The notes: generated by a model from the sequence alone, not told the origin. A DNA stretch of 64,000 bases from Bacteroidota bacterium (GCA_029555415.1 JAKPSI010000119.1:1-64000), one strand, 5' to 3'. Positions 9,255 to 19,075 are shown, counted from the stretch's first letter. Numbers and translations are program-made.

Positions 9255-10106
9255 TTAAACCGTTGATCCGTTGAATAATTCACCGCCCCGAAGTACCCGG
9301 TACGGCTGTTTCTGCTGTTCCGCTTCTTTCACAAAATCGCGCACATCGGCCGTGTTGAAGAGAAACATATCATAATGACAAGGTATTACACAACTTACCC
9401 CTAAAGACCGGGCCAAATGAACCGCTTCTTTTATATTTAGATTCCCGGCCACCTGACGGGCGGGATCATTGCCGTTGATCGGCAGCAGTGCCAGTTGCGG
9501 CTGATGGGCTTTTACCAGCGGGACCATTTCATCGAACCAGAGCGTGTCCCCGCTGTGATAGATACGGTGCGGGCCAAAGCTGATCACATAACCCATGTAG
9601 CGGCAATTGCCGAATTCATCGCGGTCGATTTCATTGTGTTTGGCGGGAATGCCGTGAAATGTGAAATGCCCGACCGTACAGTGATCCCCGTCGTTCAGCC
9701 CGATGGGAAATGAGGGATCACATTGCACCCGTTCACTGACGAACGCGCGGTTGGCTTCCGGAATGATGAAACGGATACCGGGATTATTCTTCAGGACAGG
9801 TACCAGGGTTTCCGCATCCAGATGATCGGTATGGTTATGACTGGATGAAACGACAGTGATATCGTGCAATAAAGCAGGATCCAGCACCAGCTCACTCATC
9901 CGGGTGTGTGGCTTTGCCGTATCCGCATATTTTTTCGTGAGGGAATCAGAAAGATAAGGATCGATGAGGGCGCGTTGTCCCTGGTACTGGATCAGGTAAC
10001 CGCTCTGCCCCAGCCACCACAACTGATAACCGGAAGTATCGTTGCGCATCGCGTCCATTTCCGCGATGAGTGCCGCGTCTTTTTTTATCGCGGGGATGAG
10101 ACTCAT
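9255..10106 (-). CDS. MBL-fold metal-dependent hydrolase, UlaG-like
   Basis: About 283 residues from the ATG at 10106. The longer frame reaching 10193 is rejected because it overlaps the upstream gene deeply; the chosen ATG forms a 4-bp ATGA overlap with that gene's stop. The metallo-beta-lactamase motif is SSHNHTDHLD, further ligands lie in GIPAKHNEID and YHSGDTLWF, and CHYDMF ends the metal site. The layout matches the UlaG (L-ascorbate-6-phosphate lactonase) group, which hydrolyses phosphorylated lactones in the cytoplasm. The actual substrate is unknown; the sugar-catabolism setting fits a lactone. Confidence 0.82.
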   Translation of the reverse strand: MSLIPAIKKDAALIAEMDAMRNDTSGYQLWWLGQSGYLIQYQGQRALIDPYLSDSLTKKYADTAKPHTRMSELVLDPALLHDITVVSSSHNHTDHLDAETLVPVLKNNPGIRFIIPEANRAFVSERVQCDPSFPIGLNDGDHCTVGHFTFHGIPAKHNEIDRDEFGNCRYMGYVISFGPHRIYHSGDTLWFDEMVPLVKAHQPQLALLPINGNDPARQVAGNLNIKEAVHLARSLGVSCVIPCHYDMFLFNTADVRDFVKEAEQQKQPYRVLRGGELFNGSTV

Positions 10107-11131
10107 AATCCGGCTCTCACTTTTTGCGCACCCTTCACCATGTTGATGAGTTTCTGACGGGAGGCCCAGCGGGCGGTCTGGCTCAGGCCGCAATCCGGTG
10201 CCACGGATAATTTTTCGGCGGGCACATATTTCAGACAGCGATGGATGCGTTCCACCACATCATCCACCGATTCGATATAATAATTCTTCACGTCGATAAT
10301 GCCCACGGCCACATGCATCTTCTCGGCAAAGGGCGCGAGCAGTTCGATCTCCGCGAATTCACGGTTGGCCATTTCAATGTGGATCTCATCCACGCTCATG
10401 TCCAGGAAATCCGGCAGCATGGGTTTGATGCTGCGATAACCGACGGGACGGCCTTTGAAATTACCGAAGCAGAGATGCGTACTGAGATTGCATTTTCCCA
10501 CGACCGGTTTCACGGTGCGGTTGAAAATATCGACGAATCGTTTGGTGTCTTCTTTATACGCGTAACAACTCATGCTCGGTTCATCCACCGTGATCTCCGT
10601 ACAACCCGCTTCCACCAGGGCTTGCAGCTCGGCGCGGACGATCGGCAGCAGGGCTTCCGTGATATCGAAACGGGTCTTGTATTTTTCATTGGGGAATAAC
10701 CGTCCGCTCAATGTATAGGGACCGGGCACACTGGCTTTGAGGGTCGGACCTGCAGGCGCGAGTTTTTTCAAGCGCTGGAATTCTTTCACCGCCCCGAGTC
10801 CGTTGGGAGCCACGAGCTCGCCCACGATATTGTTCTTCCCGCGTTGATCATGCGCCGGGGGACCGAATTTGCGGGTTTCGGTCTCGTTGTTCTCAATGCC
10901 TTTGATGTAGCCGTAAAAAGACAGGTTGAAATCGAGGCGGGTCTGTTCCCCGTCGGTGATCACATCGAGTCCGGCTGTGACCTGATCATGGATCGCGGCG
11001 ATGACCGCGTCTTCGATCATTTCTTCCACATCGGCAGCGCCGAAGCTTTTCAGGTTTTGTGTGGCGAATTCCAGCCAGCCGGGGAAAGGATAACTGCCGA
11101 CGACAGTGGTCCTGATGGGAATATTCTTCAT
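10103..11131 (-). CDS. Cobalamin-independent methionine synthase-like protein (MetE C-terminal domain only)
   Basis: 342 residues from the ATG at 11131; a TTG at 11149 would add six residues and is less likely. It is a single MetE C-terminal-type barrel: TTVVGSYP at the start, DVITDGEQ, VDEPSMSCYAY, the zinc-ligand-type HLCFG (HxC), and PDCGLSQTARW near the end with a further Cys. Full MetE is about 750 residues with an N-terminal duplicate domain, absent here. Such short forms occur in archaea and bacteria; some are methyltransferases with a methyl donor other than folate. Position between a UlaG-like hydrolase and a SIS protein gives no direct methionine link, so the acceptor is open. Confidence 0.8.
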   Translation of the reverse strand: MKNIPIRTTVVGSYPFPGWLEFATQNLKSFGAADVEEMIEDAVIAAIHDQVTAGLDVITDGEQTRLDFNLSFYGYIKGIENNETETRKFGPPAHDQRGKNNIVGELVAPNGLGAVKEFQRLKKLAPAGPTLKASVPGPYTLSGRLFPNEKYKTRFDITEALLPIVRAELQALVEAGCTEITVDEPSMSCYAYKEDTKRFVDIFNRTVKPVVGKCNLSTHLCFGNFKGRPVGYRSIKPMLPDFLDMSVDEIHIEMANREFAEIELLAPFAEKMHVAVGIIDVKNYYIESVDDVVERIHRCLKYVPAEKLSVAPDCGLSQTARWASRQKLINMVKGAQKVRAGL

Positions 11132-11153
11132 ACGACGATCGTTGTTCAATTTA

Positions 11154-11933
11154 TTATTTGCCCGCGTTGCGGTACAGTTCCGCTACCCGGTGCGCATGTT
11201 CATCATAAGCCGCTTCGAATAAGGCGGTCGCTTTTTCAGTCCCCACTACACAACCTGCTGTTAATACTTTCGGGGGTTGTCCCGCTTCGGTCAGCAGTTT
11301 CGCTAACTCCGCCTTGATGCTGTTGATGATCAACACCCCGCCCACGGTGGATCCTGGCGCAACGGGTGTTTCGAGTCCGGGTATCATCACCATTGAATCG
11401 CCTGCCGGTGCGCCGGTATCGATCACGAGATCGGCGAAGTCGGACAGTTTCTTCTCATCCGCTCTTTTGCTGGTACTCGCCGCTAAATGTTCAGACGTTA
11501 CCACGGCCACGACTTTGATCCCGCGTTGCTGAAACAATTCCGCCATTTCAATAGGCACGATATTGCAGCCGCTGGATGAGATGATCAGTGCGGTATCTTT
11601 TTTGTCGAGACCGAAATTGCGGAGGATGCGGTCGGCCAAACCCGGTACATTCTCCAGGAACATGGCCTGGCGTTGTCCGTTCGCACCCACAACATTATTA
11701 TGATAGGTCAGTGATAATTCAACGATAGGATTGAAGCCCGGGAAGGAGCCATAGCGCGGCCACATTTCTTCCACCATGATGCGGCTGTGGCCGGATCCGA
11801 ATACATGCACCATTCTGCCGGCAAGGATCGTTTCGGCGAACCAGCCGGCGGCTTTTTTCAGCGCGGCTTCCTGCCTGCTGACGGTTTCAATAATGGATGA
11901 ACATTTTTCAAGATATGAGCCGATCACATTCAT
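11154..11933 (-). CDS. SIS-domain phosphosugar-binding protein (UPF0309-like)
   Basis: About 259 residues from the ATG at 11933; the open frame extends to 12035 but those residues look non-coding. The start MNVIGSYLEKC with an amphipathic helix is followed by VHVFGSGHSRIM, the sugar-phosphate loop typical of SIS domains, and LIISSSGCNIVP as the second Ser-rich loop. The closest pattern known to me is the UPF0309 group, which may act on amino-sugar phosphates. It is divergent from the NagB-like gene, with roughly 120 bp of shared promoter space, and neighbours a ROK kinase, so a small amino-sugar module is plausible (inference). Confidence 0.8.
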   Translation of the reverse strand: MNVIGSYLEKCSSIIETVSRQEAALKKAAGWFAETILAGRMVHVFGSGHSRIMVEEMWPRYGSFPGFNPIVELSLTYHNNVVGANGQRQAMFLENVPGLADRILRNFGLDKKDTALIISSSGCNIVPIEMAELFQQRGIKVVAVVTSEHLAASTSKRADEKKLSDFADLVIDTGAPAGDSMVMIPGLETPVAPGSTVGGVLIINSIKAELAKLLTEAGQPPKVLTAGCVVGTEKATALFEAAYDEHAHRVAELYRNAGK

Positions 11934-12056
11934 GGCAACACGGTTAATGCGGGAAATTTGCGGGCGACTAAATTTACAGGAATTTGTTGGTTCAGGACCC
12001 GTTAACTGATTGATATTTGCTACCTTATCGGTCATTTACTACTAACACTCATCAGT

Positions 12057-12794
12057 ATGAAACTGAATACTTTCCCGAATCCCGAAGCCCTCGCTGAATT
12101 TGTGGCCGGAACCATGATCGAACAGCTCCGCCAAAAACCGGATTCGGTCATTTGCCTGGCTTCCGGCAATTCACCCAAGCTGACCTGCGCGGAGTTCACG
12201 GAAAAAGCCAAAGCGGAAGGACTGGATACCTCCCGTTTCTTCTTTGTGGGGCTGGATGAATGGGTGGGCCTCGAACCCGGCACCCCCGGCAGCTGCGCCA
12301 ATGATTTTCAGACGCGACTGTTCGGTCCGCTCAACATGGCAACTTCGCAATACCATTTGTTCAATGGCTTGTCGGACGACCTGCGCCAGGAATGCTTCAA
12401 AATGGATGAAGTGATCCGCGTGAAGGGCGGCATCGACCTGATGATCGTGGGCATCGGCATGAACGGGCATATCGGTTTCAATGAACCGGGCACCAGCTGG
12501 AATAACCGTTCGCATGTGATCAAACTGCATGAGACCACGACCAGTGTGGGACAAAAATATTTTCAGGAAAGAAAAACCCTCGATCAGGGCATCACGCTCG
12601 GCTTCGCACATTTGCTGGCAGCGAAGCAGGTGATCCTGTTAGCAGATGGATCAGCCAAAGCGGAAGTGATCAAGGCAGCCATAGAAGGTGCGCCGGATGA
12701 GGATTTCCCGGCCACCGTCATGCAATTGCATCCCAATGGCATCATTGCGGTGGATGCGGCGGCGGAATCTTTACTGACTCCCAAAAATTCATGA
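12057..12794 (+). CDS. nagB: Glucosamine-6-phosphate deaminase-like protein (NagB family)
   Basis: A 245-residue cytoplasmic enzyme that would convert glucosamine-6-phosphate to fructose-6-phosphate and ammonia. Visible family marks: CLASGNSP (phosphate loop), GLDEWVGL (catalytic Asp of the LDE motif) and GIGMNGHIGFNEPGTS, the active-site signature; Asn before Gly-His is the Gram-positive-style variant. Its length matches short NagB forms (about 242), not the 266 of E. coli. It is alone on the plus strand, between the minus-strand SIS and ROK genes, and its 3' end overlaps the ROK stop by 6 bp in a tail-to-tail arrangement. A different amino- or keto-sugar phosphate cannot be excluded. Confidence 0.85.
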   Translation: MKLNTFPNPEALAEFVAGTMIEQLRQKPDSVICLASGNSPKLTCAEFTEKAKAEGLDTSRFFFVGLDEWVGLEPGTPGSCANDFQTRLFGPLNMATSQYHLFNGLSDDLRQECFKMDEVIRVKGGIDLMIVGIGMNGHIGFNEPGTSWNNRSHVIKLHETTTSVGQKYFQERKTLDQGITLGFAHLLAAKQVILLADGSAKAEVIKAAIEGAPDEDFPATVMQLHPNGIIAVDAAAESLLTPKNS

Positions 12795-13691
12795 GGAACT
12801 GCGCTGCATGGCGAATGCCGCAGCACCCATAGCTCCGGCCATATCACCATACACCGCTTTCACGATCGGTGTTTTGGAACCTCCCGGCTGCCATTCATAC
12901 TGATCCATGTAGCGTTGTAAGGGAATAAAGAGTGCGTCACCGGCCTGAGCGATGCCGCCACCTAATACAATTAATTCCGGCGAGAGAATATTAGAGATAG
13001 AAGCTAACCCAAGTGCGAGGTGCTGTACGGAACGCAGCCAGACTTCTGTCGCATACTCGTCTCCGTTACGGTGATCATCCAATAACGCAGCAGTCGATGT
13101 ATATTTTCCCTTCGTTCTTTTCTCAATGGTACAGTTGCCGATGCATTCTTCCAGGCTGCCCGGCATGCCGGTGACATCGGGTTCGCCGCCGGGTTCAATG
13201 ACCATGTGACCGATATGTCCCGCTTTGCTGAACTGTCCCTGATAGGGTTGACCGTTGATGAGGATAGCCCCGCCCACACCGGTGCCCAGCGTGAGCATGA
13301 CGACGTTCTTTTTGTATTTCGCAGCGCCGAATTTCGCTTCGCCCATCATGGCGGCCACGGCATCATTCAGTACAAATGTGGGCTGATCCAGAAAAGCCGA
13401 CCAGTTGAAATGTTCGAGACCCTGCATGCGGCCGGGCATGAAGGCGATGGCAGAGTTATCGGCATTGGGAAGCCCGGGTGCGGAGAGGCCCACCGGTACG
13501 GTTCCCTGATCGAATTGTTTACAGAGATCGTGGACGGTGGTTTGCACGGCCTGTTTCCAGACTTTGTCGTCACCGTCGTTGGTGGGGGTGTATAGTTCCT
13601 GCAGGACGGTACCGCTTGCATCTATAGCGATGGCTTTGATGCGGGTGCCGCCGAGGTCGATACCGATCGTTATGGGTGATGCGTTTTTCAA
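12789..13691 (-). CDS. ROK family sugar kinase
   Basis: A 300-residue kinase. The phosphate-1 motif is GIDLGGTRIKAIAID at the N-terminus, and TLGTGVGGAILING plus SKAGHIGHMVIEPGG follow. The second half has VLGGGIAQAG as the adenosine motif. The usual ROK zinc signature CxCGxxGCxE is absent: the corresponding stretch reads PGSLEECIGNCT, a form seen in polyphosphate/ATP glucokinase-like members. It probably phosphorylates glucose or an amino sugar released by the neighbouring secreted hydrolases. Convergent with nagB. Confidence 0.85.
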   Translation of the reverse strand: MKNASPITIGIDLGGTRIKAIAIDASGTVLQELYTPTNDGDDKVWKQAVQTTVHDLCKQFDQGTVPVGLSAPGLPNADNSAIAFMPGRMQGLEHFNWSAFLDQPTFVLNDAVAAMMGEAKFGAAKYKKNVVMLTLGTGVGGAILINGQPYQGQFSKAGHIGHMVIEPGGEPDVTGMPGSLEECIGNCTIEKRTKGKYTSTAALLDDHRNGDEYATEVWLRSVQHLALGLASISNILSPELIVLGGGIAQAGDALFIPLQRYMDQYEWQPGGSKTPIVKAVYGDMAGAMGAAAFAMQRSSS

Positions 13692-14025
13692 TTTTTTTTA
13701 ACCACTTAGGTACTTAGATTATTTAAGGGCACTTAGTTTTTTCAACACACCTGCCTGCCGGCAGGCAGGGAGTTACAGAGCGCACAAAATAACACAGAGC
13801 TCAGTGACCTCAGTAACTCTGTATCTCTGTGTTGAGCCGGCCGCAGGCCCAAGCATCAATTTTAACAGCCAGTTTCCTCGCATAGCTCGGAATGACAAGT
13901 GAAAGCTTCAAGCTGTAAGCTGCGAGCTACAAGTATTGCCTGCCTGCAGGCCTGTGTCCTCCAAAAAAATCTACCCGCTATAGTTCGCCTCCCGATTTAA
14001 TATCTCCGTGCCTCCGTGGTTAAAT
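13692..14025. repeat. Intergenic repeat block, no gene seen
   Basis: 334 bp without a credible ORF. It contains a palindrome CCTGCCTGCCGGCAGGCAGG (13751-13770), a low-complexity stretch of the accacttaggtacttag type, a CTCTGTGTTG/ACACAGAG-type stretch, an inverted copy of the recurrent TGTCATTCCGAG element (near 13885) and CTCCGTGCCTCCGTGGTTAA at the end. Most of these pieces recur elsewhere in the window, notably in inverted order at 32190-32370. Confidence 0.75.
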
Positions 14026-14805
14026 TTATCCTTCAGTTACCGACCAGCCGCCATCCACAGCCACCACCTGCCCCGTCGTATAAGCCGAACCATTTGACAT
14101 AAAATACACCGCCAGCGCATCCAGATCCTCCGGCTGCCCGATGCGGCCCCCATCCAGCGGCTGCTTGCCTTTAATAAATTCCAAAATCTCCTCATCCTTC
14201 GCCGCCCGTTGCGCCATGGGCGTTTCCACCAGCGCCGGTGCGATCACGTTGATGCGGATATTATCCTTCGCATAATAAGCCGCTACCGACTTACTGAACC
14301 CGATGATCGCCGCCTTGGCCGCGGCATACGCATGCGTACTGAAATATTCCGGCGAGGGCGAGAAACCCAGCACCGATCCCATGTTCAGGATGGTGCCGCC
14401 TTTTTTATTTTCCAGAAAATGATTCACCGCTGCCTGGTTCGACAGCATCAGTGAAGTCAGATTCAGTTGTAAAGTTTTATCCCAGCCCTCCAATGTCAGT
14501 TCATGCAGCGGACCATCACCCATCTTTCTGCCACTGCCACCCGCCACATGATACAATCCGTCAAAGCTGCCGAAAGCAGATACACAAAGCTTGATCGCCT
14601 GCTTCGCTGTTGCTGCATCAGTAGCATCTCCCACCAACGTGCGGCATGCATTACCCAACTCCGTGCCCGCCGCGCTCACCGTGGTTCCATTCCTTCCCAC
14701 GATCACCACGCTGGCACCTTCAGCAATGAATGCCCTGGCCGCCGACAAGCCAATGCCGGTTGATCCGCCGATGATGACGATATGTTTATTGGTAAGTTGA
14801 CTCAT
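14026..14805 (-). CDS. SDR family oxidoreductase
   Basis: A 259-residue classical short-chain dehydrogenase. GGSTGIGLS near residue 14 is the NAD(P) glycine motif, LNMGSVLG carries the catalytic Ser and YAAAKAA is the YxxxK active site; the C-terminus DGGWSVTEG is typical. The start overlaps the stop of the Gfo/Idh/MocA gene by 4 bp (ATGA), so the two should be co-translated and may perform consecutive oxidations or reductions of one sugar or polyol. The substrate cannot be told from sequence. Confidence 0.88.
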   Translation of the reverse strand: MSQLTNKHIVIIGGSTGIGLSAARAFIAEGASVVIVGRNGTTVSAAGTELGNACRTLVGDATDAATAKQAIKLCVSAFGSFDGLYHVAGGSGRKMGDGPLHELTLEGWDKTLQLNLTSLMLSNQAAVNHFLENKKGGTILNMGSVLGFSPSPEYFSTHAYAAAKAAIIGFSKSVAAYYAKDNIRINVIAPALVETPMAQRAAKDEEILEFIKGKQPLDGGRIGQPEDLDALAVYFMSNGSAYTTGQVVAVDGGWSVTEG

Positions 14806-15983
14806 GATCTGACTTCAATGGATCCCGTCTTTTTATGTTTCAGGATCCTTTTCTTTTCACCGGTGGGGAGTACTTCTTCCTTGATCAGGTAATAGTTATC
14901 GTCGAACGACTGATACTGTTTCTGCACCTGTTCGTATTTGCCGCGCCAGTCGGCCAGCTGCACCGGCTCCCATTTTTTTGTTTTCGCGGAAAGATAGGCC
15001 GCATCTAAAATGGCGTTCACCACATAGCCGTCGTAGAAATTTTCCGCGGGTTCACGTTTCTGATCGATGGCATCGAACATATCGGTGAACATATGGCTGT
15101 AGCCGAGTTCATGTACTTCGTCACCCACGGGAAAGAGCCAGCCGGAGCTGCTTTCAGCCTTTTCGGCCACATAGTTGGTGCCCTTGCCGGTCGTGAACAT
15201 TTCAAATCCGGTGCGCAGGAAATTATTGGCCCAGATGGTGCCTTCGGTCCCCATCACTTCATCGCGCAGGTCCATGCCGCCGCGGAAACTCCAGCTCACT
15301 TCAAATTGTCCGATCGCGCCGTTCTCATATTTCACGAGGGCGATGGCATTGTCCTCCGCATCGATGGGGTGCACGCGGGTATCAGCCCAGCACATCACTT
15401 CTACGGGACGGATATGTTTGCCGATGAAATTTCGGCTGATCTCCACGCAATGACAACCGAGGTCGATCATCGCGCCACCGCCCGATTTTTCTTTATCCCA
15501 GAACCAGTCGCTGTGCGGCCCCGGATGTGTTTCCCGGCTCTTGGCCCAGGTCACTTCACCGATGCTGCCGGCTTTGATGGCCGCGAGTGATTTCAAAAAC
15601 TTGGGGGTATAACAAAGGTCTTCCAGGTAACCGCCCACCACGCCGGCTGCTTCCACGGCACGTAACATTTGTAAGGCCTCCGCGCCGTTGCGACCCAGGG
15701 GCTTGGTGCAAAGCACGTGCTTACCGGCGGCGGCGCAGGCCAGGACGGCTTCCAGGTGCATATCATTGGAGAGGCCGATGATGACGGCATCCACATCGGG
15801 ATGAGCAGCGGCTTCGTGTATACTTGTGGTATAGTGCGGGATGTTATAATCATCCGCGAATTTTTTGGCATTGGCTTCGGTGCGGGAGTAGACCATGGTG
15901 ACGACGTCCTTTCGTCGTTGGGCGACGAGAGATTCGGCGTAAAAACGGGAGATGAATCCGGAGCCGAGAATAGCAAGCTTCAT
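14802..15983 (-). CDS. Gfo/Idh/MocA family oxidoreductase
   Basis: A 393-residue NAD(P)-dependent sugar or inositol dehydrogenase-like protein. The N-terminal Rossmann fold starts [14 protein letters not shown]; the conserved EKP motif is altered to CTKPLGRN (Thr for Glu, Lys retained). The second half has [14 protein letters not shown], in which the His of the DxGxH-type motif is the usual catalytic residue. First gene of a two-gene unit with the SDR. Family members act on a wide range of sugars, so no symbol is given. Confidence 0.87.
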   Translation of the reverse strand: MKLAILGSGFISRFYAESLVAQRRKDVVTMVYSRTEANAKKFADDYNIPHYTTSIHEAAAHPDVDAVIIGLSNDMHLEAVLACAAAGKHVLCTKPLGRNGAEALQMLRAVEAAGVVGGYLEDLCYTPKFLKSLAAIKAGSIGEVTWAKSRETHPGPHSDWFWDKEKSGGGAMIDLGCHCVEISRNFIGKHIRPVEVMCWADTRVHPIDAEDNAIALVKYENGAIGQFEVSWSFRGGMDLRDEVMGTEGTIWANNFLRTGFEMFTTGKGTNYVAEKAESSSGWLFPVGDEVHELGYSHMFTDMFDAIDQKREPAENFYDGYVVNAILDAAYLSAKTKKWEPVQLADWRGKYEQVQKQYQSFDDNYYLIKEEVLPTGEKKRILKHKKTGSIEVRS

Positions 15984-16441
15984 GTACTGTGATATTTTCT
16001 ACGATATTACGAATATTCCCGTTTTGTAGCGGCTTTCGCCTGCGGCGGGCTTAACACATAGGCACATAGGAAATGTAATAGGAAGATGACTAAAGCAGCA
16101 GGTTTTTTTTAGAGGACACATAGGCCTGCAAGCAGGCTCGTACGCTGCTCACGAGAGCATAAAATTTTGAAAGAGCTTCCGCAGCGATTTCCTAATAACG
16201 ATATACCCTGTCATTCCGAGCCTCGCGAGGAACCTGGCTGTTTTAGTAGCTCGATACTTCTGTGCCCTTTTTCTCTAAGTGTATCTAAGTTTCTACATGT
16301 TCTAAGTGTTTAAAAGTCTGACTTAGTGTCCTTCAAAAGTGCACTGAGCAAAAGCTTAAACACTTAGGGCACATAGGCACTTAGATACACTTAGAGAAAA
16401 AGGTCACTTCAGTAAAAAATATAACGAGCACTCATTCTTAA
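15984..16441. repeat. Intergenic region with a large imperfect inverted repeat
   Basis: 458 bp without a gene. Arms near 16262-16311 and 16355-16410 are nearly complementary (pieces like CTCTAAGTGTATCTAAGT against ACTTAGATACACTTAGAG), enough for a long hairpin in either strand. A TGTCATTCCGAG...CGAGGAACC element lies near 16210. A related but distinct palindrome occurs at 30335-30444. Confidence 0.75.
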
Positions 16442-19018
16442 CTAATAACGCAGTATAATCTTGCCTGTAATATTCTGCACGGAAATCTGTTGCTGCACAG
16501 GATGCACTTCCGCTGATCTTAAAGACTTATAATACGAAGGATCATAGATCTCCTGCATATTATCTAAAACATCTAGCACCGGCCTGGAGACCGCTGTACT
16601 AGACTGTTTCACGCCATTGACCTCAATTGTGAATGGCTTCTCTCCGAACCCGTGAAGAATGAAACAAAGCTGTTTGAACGGCGAACTAAACTTCCCCTCC
16701 TGTGCAGACACTTCAATTGTTTTGCTCTTGGGATCTAAACTTAATAAACGCTTTGCATAAACTCCCTCTTTGTATTCCAACCCATCCCCCGCATCATCAT
16801 ACCAAACATAGTTGTTTACTTCACTGCCAATATAGACATGAACGAAGAGCGTGTCCCCCGGATGATCCTGGGTGGATTCCACCGCCCGCTGCATGGGGAT
16901 GATGGCCGAAGCTTTTACGTACAGGGGTAACTGATAGACGGGAAATTCCTGCATCCATTCCTTCGGGCCGCTGATGATTGCATCCGTATACAGATCATAC
17001 CATTCCCCCTTGGGCAGGTAGAGCTTCTTGATCTTTTCCTTGCTGGTCACGGGTGCGAGGAGAATGGAAGGACCGAACAGGGTCTCGTACTGGTACTGGT
17101 GATCGTATATTTTATCATCAAAGGGATCGGTGATGGCGAGGCTGCGCGCGACGGGCATACCGGTCTGCGTAGCTTCATAAAAAGCGGAATAGAGATAGGG
17201 CATCAGTTTGTAGCGGAAGCCGACATAATTGCGGGCGATGGCCTCGCCTTCTTCCCCGTAGCTCCAGGGTTCATTGGCGGTGGCGAAAAATTCCTTGTGA
17301 TTGCGCATGTAGGGATAGAAGGCCCCCACCTCGATCCAGCGTTTGAAGAGTTCTTTGGTACCGTCCCCGATATAACCGCCTACGTCCGCACCTACGAAGG
17401 GCACGCCGGAAAGGCCGAGCTGGTTATTGAGCAGGTTACCCAATAGCAGGTGTTCATCCTTGGCCTGGTTATCGCCGCTCCAGATGGCGGAATATCGCTG
17501 CACGCCCGCAAAGCCGCTCCGGGTGAGGATAAAAGGGCGACGGTTGCCGCCATTGGCCACTGCTGCTTCATAGCTGCTGCGGGCCATGAGCATGCCATAT
17601 AAGTTCTTAGCCTCCGGCGTATTCGCACCGAGGCGCTGACGGCCTCGGCCTTCGGCCCCGACACTTGCACTGCGGTGCTGACCGCTCTGCGCGTCAGTAG
17701 CACCGTCGAGACCTTTAGCGTCTCGATCGAAGTTGAAGTCTATATTATCCGGCAGATAAGATCCGCCCACGGCCGGTTCATTCATATCATTCCAGTAACC
17801 GTGGATACCGTTATCGGGCAGAAATTTCATGTGCCGCACCCACCAGGCCCGGGCCCGGGGATCGGTGAAATCCGGAAAATGGTTGGTGCTGGGTGCAATG
17901 GGTGCCACGAAGCGGCGGCCATCGGTATATTTCAGGAAGATATCTTCTTTGAGTCCGTCGTTATTGCCCACATAGGTTGAATCCAGTTTGATGCCCGGAT
18001 TCACCGAGGCGGTCAGCTCGATATGCATAGCTGCAAGGTTCTTAGCGAGACCCGGCATATCCGGAAAGCGGTGGGTATTGATGCGGAAGGGTTCATAGTC
18101 CTGCAGGTAATCGGCATCCAGCACGATGCCATCTACGGGGAAATGTTTGTTGCGGAAAGTTTCTGCCAGTTGCTGTACCACCGACTGCGGATAATAACTG
18201 CAGCGCGACTGCTGATAGCCCAGGCTCCAGCGCGGCGGCAGGGGCATGCGTCCGGTAAGTGATGTATACTCCTTAATGATGTCCGCCACCGTATTCCCCG
18301 TGATCAGGAAATAATCCAGATCCCCGCCCGCGAAGGACACCGAACTGAATTCATCCGCCGAGATCCCGAAATTAAAATAAGCCGAAAAGCTGTTGTTATA
18401 AAAAATACCATAGACCAGTCCGTGGTGCAATCCAATAAAGAAAGGAATACTGCTGTACATGGGCACGCGCACATCATCATACCTGTAGTTATCGGTATTG
18501 TTCAGCGTCACCCCGCTCCCCCTGCGATCCAGATCTCCCAATGCCTCTCCCAGTCCGATGAACCGTTCCCCCTCCTGCATTTTCCGGTACACGGTCACTT
18601 TATCACCCATGAATGCCGTGCCCAATGCTGCACCGGGCATGTCTTCGGTGATCACCTGACCTTCTTTATTATAGAGGATAACGCGGAAGGCGGGGGATTT
18701 TTCGACGACCAGTTTTACGGGGCCATTATCGAGAATGAGCTTGTCTTTGGTTTCTGTTTTGGTTACCTGTGGGGGTTCGGGTTCTTTGCCGGCAAGGGCG
18801 TAGTTTAGTTCACTGAACTTTCCTTTTGAGGTGAGGCGTATGCGGTATATGTTGGCGTTATAAGTCCGGATATCAAAATTGGAGTTGGTGGTTTTGCCGG
18901 AGAAACCGGAGGGGGTGGGTTTCGTGGAGGTTACCAAGCCTGAATTATTGATCTGACCAATTGTGTTAAGATGAATCAATAAGGCAGTGATTATTATTAG
19001 GAAGGCAAGACGCGGCAT
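16442..19018 (-). CDS. GH31 family alpha-glucosidase-like protein
   Basis: An 858-residue secreted enzyme. A signal peptide covers the first 22 residues or so. GH31 marks: GYQQSRCSYY, GIVLDADYLQDY, and YWNDMNEP, where Asp411 is the expected nucleophile; ILTRSGFAGVQRYSAIWSGDN with the downstream Asp as acid/base candidate and MRNHKEFF follow. The family hydrolyses alpha-glucosides and alpha-xylosides. Residues about 432-466 (DNA 17621-17725), just after the nucleophile loop, form an Arg/Gly/Gln-rich insert that does not look like family sequence and whose DNA is packed with short palindromes; the frame is intact. Transcribed alone. Confidence 0.9.
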   Translation of the reverse strand: MPRLAFLIIITALLIHLNTIGQINNSGLVTSTKPTPSGFSGKTTNSNFDIRTYNANIYRIRLTSKGKFSELNYALAGKEPEPPQVTKTETKDKLILDNGPVKLVVEKSPAFRVILYNKEGQVITEDMPGAALGTAFMGDKVTVYRKMQEGERFIGLGEALGDLDRRGSGVTLNNTDNYRYDDVRVPMYSSIPFFIGLHHGLVYGIFYNNSFSAYFNFGISADEFSSVSFAGGDLDYFLITGNTVADIIKEYTSLTGRMPLPPRWSLGYQQSRCSYYPQSVVQQLAETFRNKHFPVDGIVLDADYLQDYEPFRINTHRFPDMPGLAKNLAAMHIELTASVNPGIKLDSTYVGNNDGLKEDIFLKYTDGRRFVAPIAPSTNHFPDFTDPRARAWWVRHMKFLPDNGIHGYWNDMNEPAVGGSYLPDNIDFNFDRDAKGLDGATDAQSGQHRSASVGAEGRGRQRLGANTPEAKNLYGMLMARSSYEAAVANGGNRRPFILTRSGFAGVQRYSAIWSGDNQAKDEHLLLGNLLNNQLGLSGVPFVGADVGGYIGDGTKELFKRWIEVGAFYPYMRNHKEFFATANEPWSYGEEGEAIARNYVGFRYKLMPYLYSAFYEATQTGMPVARSLAITDPFDDKIYDHQYQYETLFGPSILLAPVTSKEKIKKLYLPKGEWYDLYTDAIISGPKEWMQEFPVYQLPLYVKASAIIPMQRAVESTQDHPGDTLFVHVYIGSEVNNYVWYDDAGDGLEYKEGVYAKRLLSLDPKSKTIEVSAQEGKFSSPFKQLCFILHGFGEKPFTIEVNGVKQSSTAVSRPVLDVLDNMQEIYDPSYYKSLRSAEVHPVQQQISVQNITGKIILRY

Positions 19019-19075
19019 GAGGCTGGTTTTAAGAAGGAATACTTAATAGACCCAAATTAAGCGTTTTCAAATCAT

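Noticed and set aside
13692-16441. Possible CRISPR array from recurrent short repeats
   Set aside because: Repeats are palindromic, irregular in spacing and mosaic; there are no equal-length spacers and no cas genes.
17621-17725. Frameshift in the GH31 gene
   Set aside because: The odd residues could come from a double frameshift, but family motifs stay in the same frame on both sides and the DNA is palindromic, which fits an insertion better.
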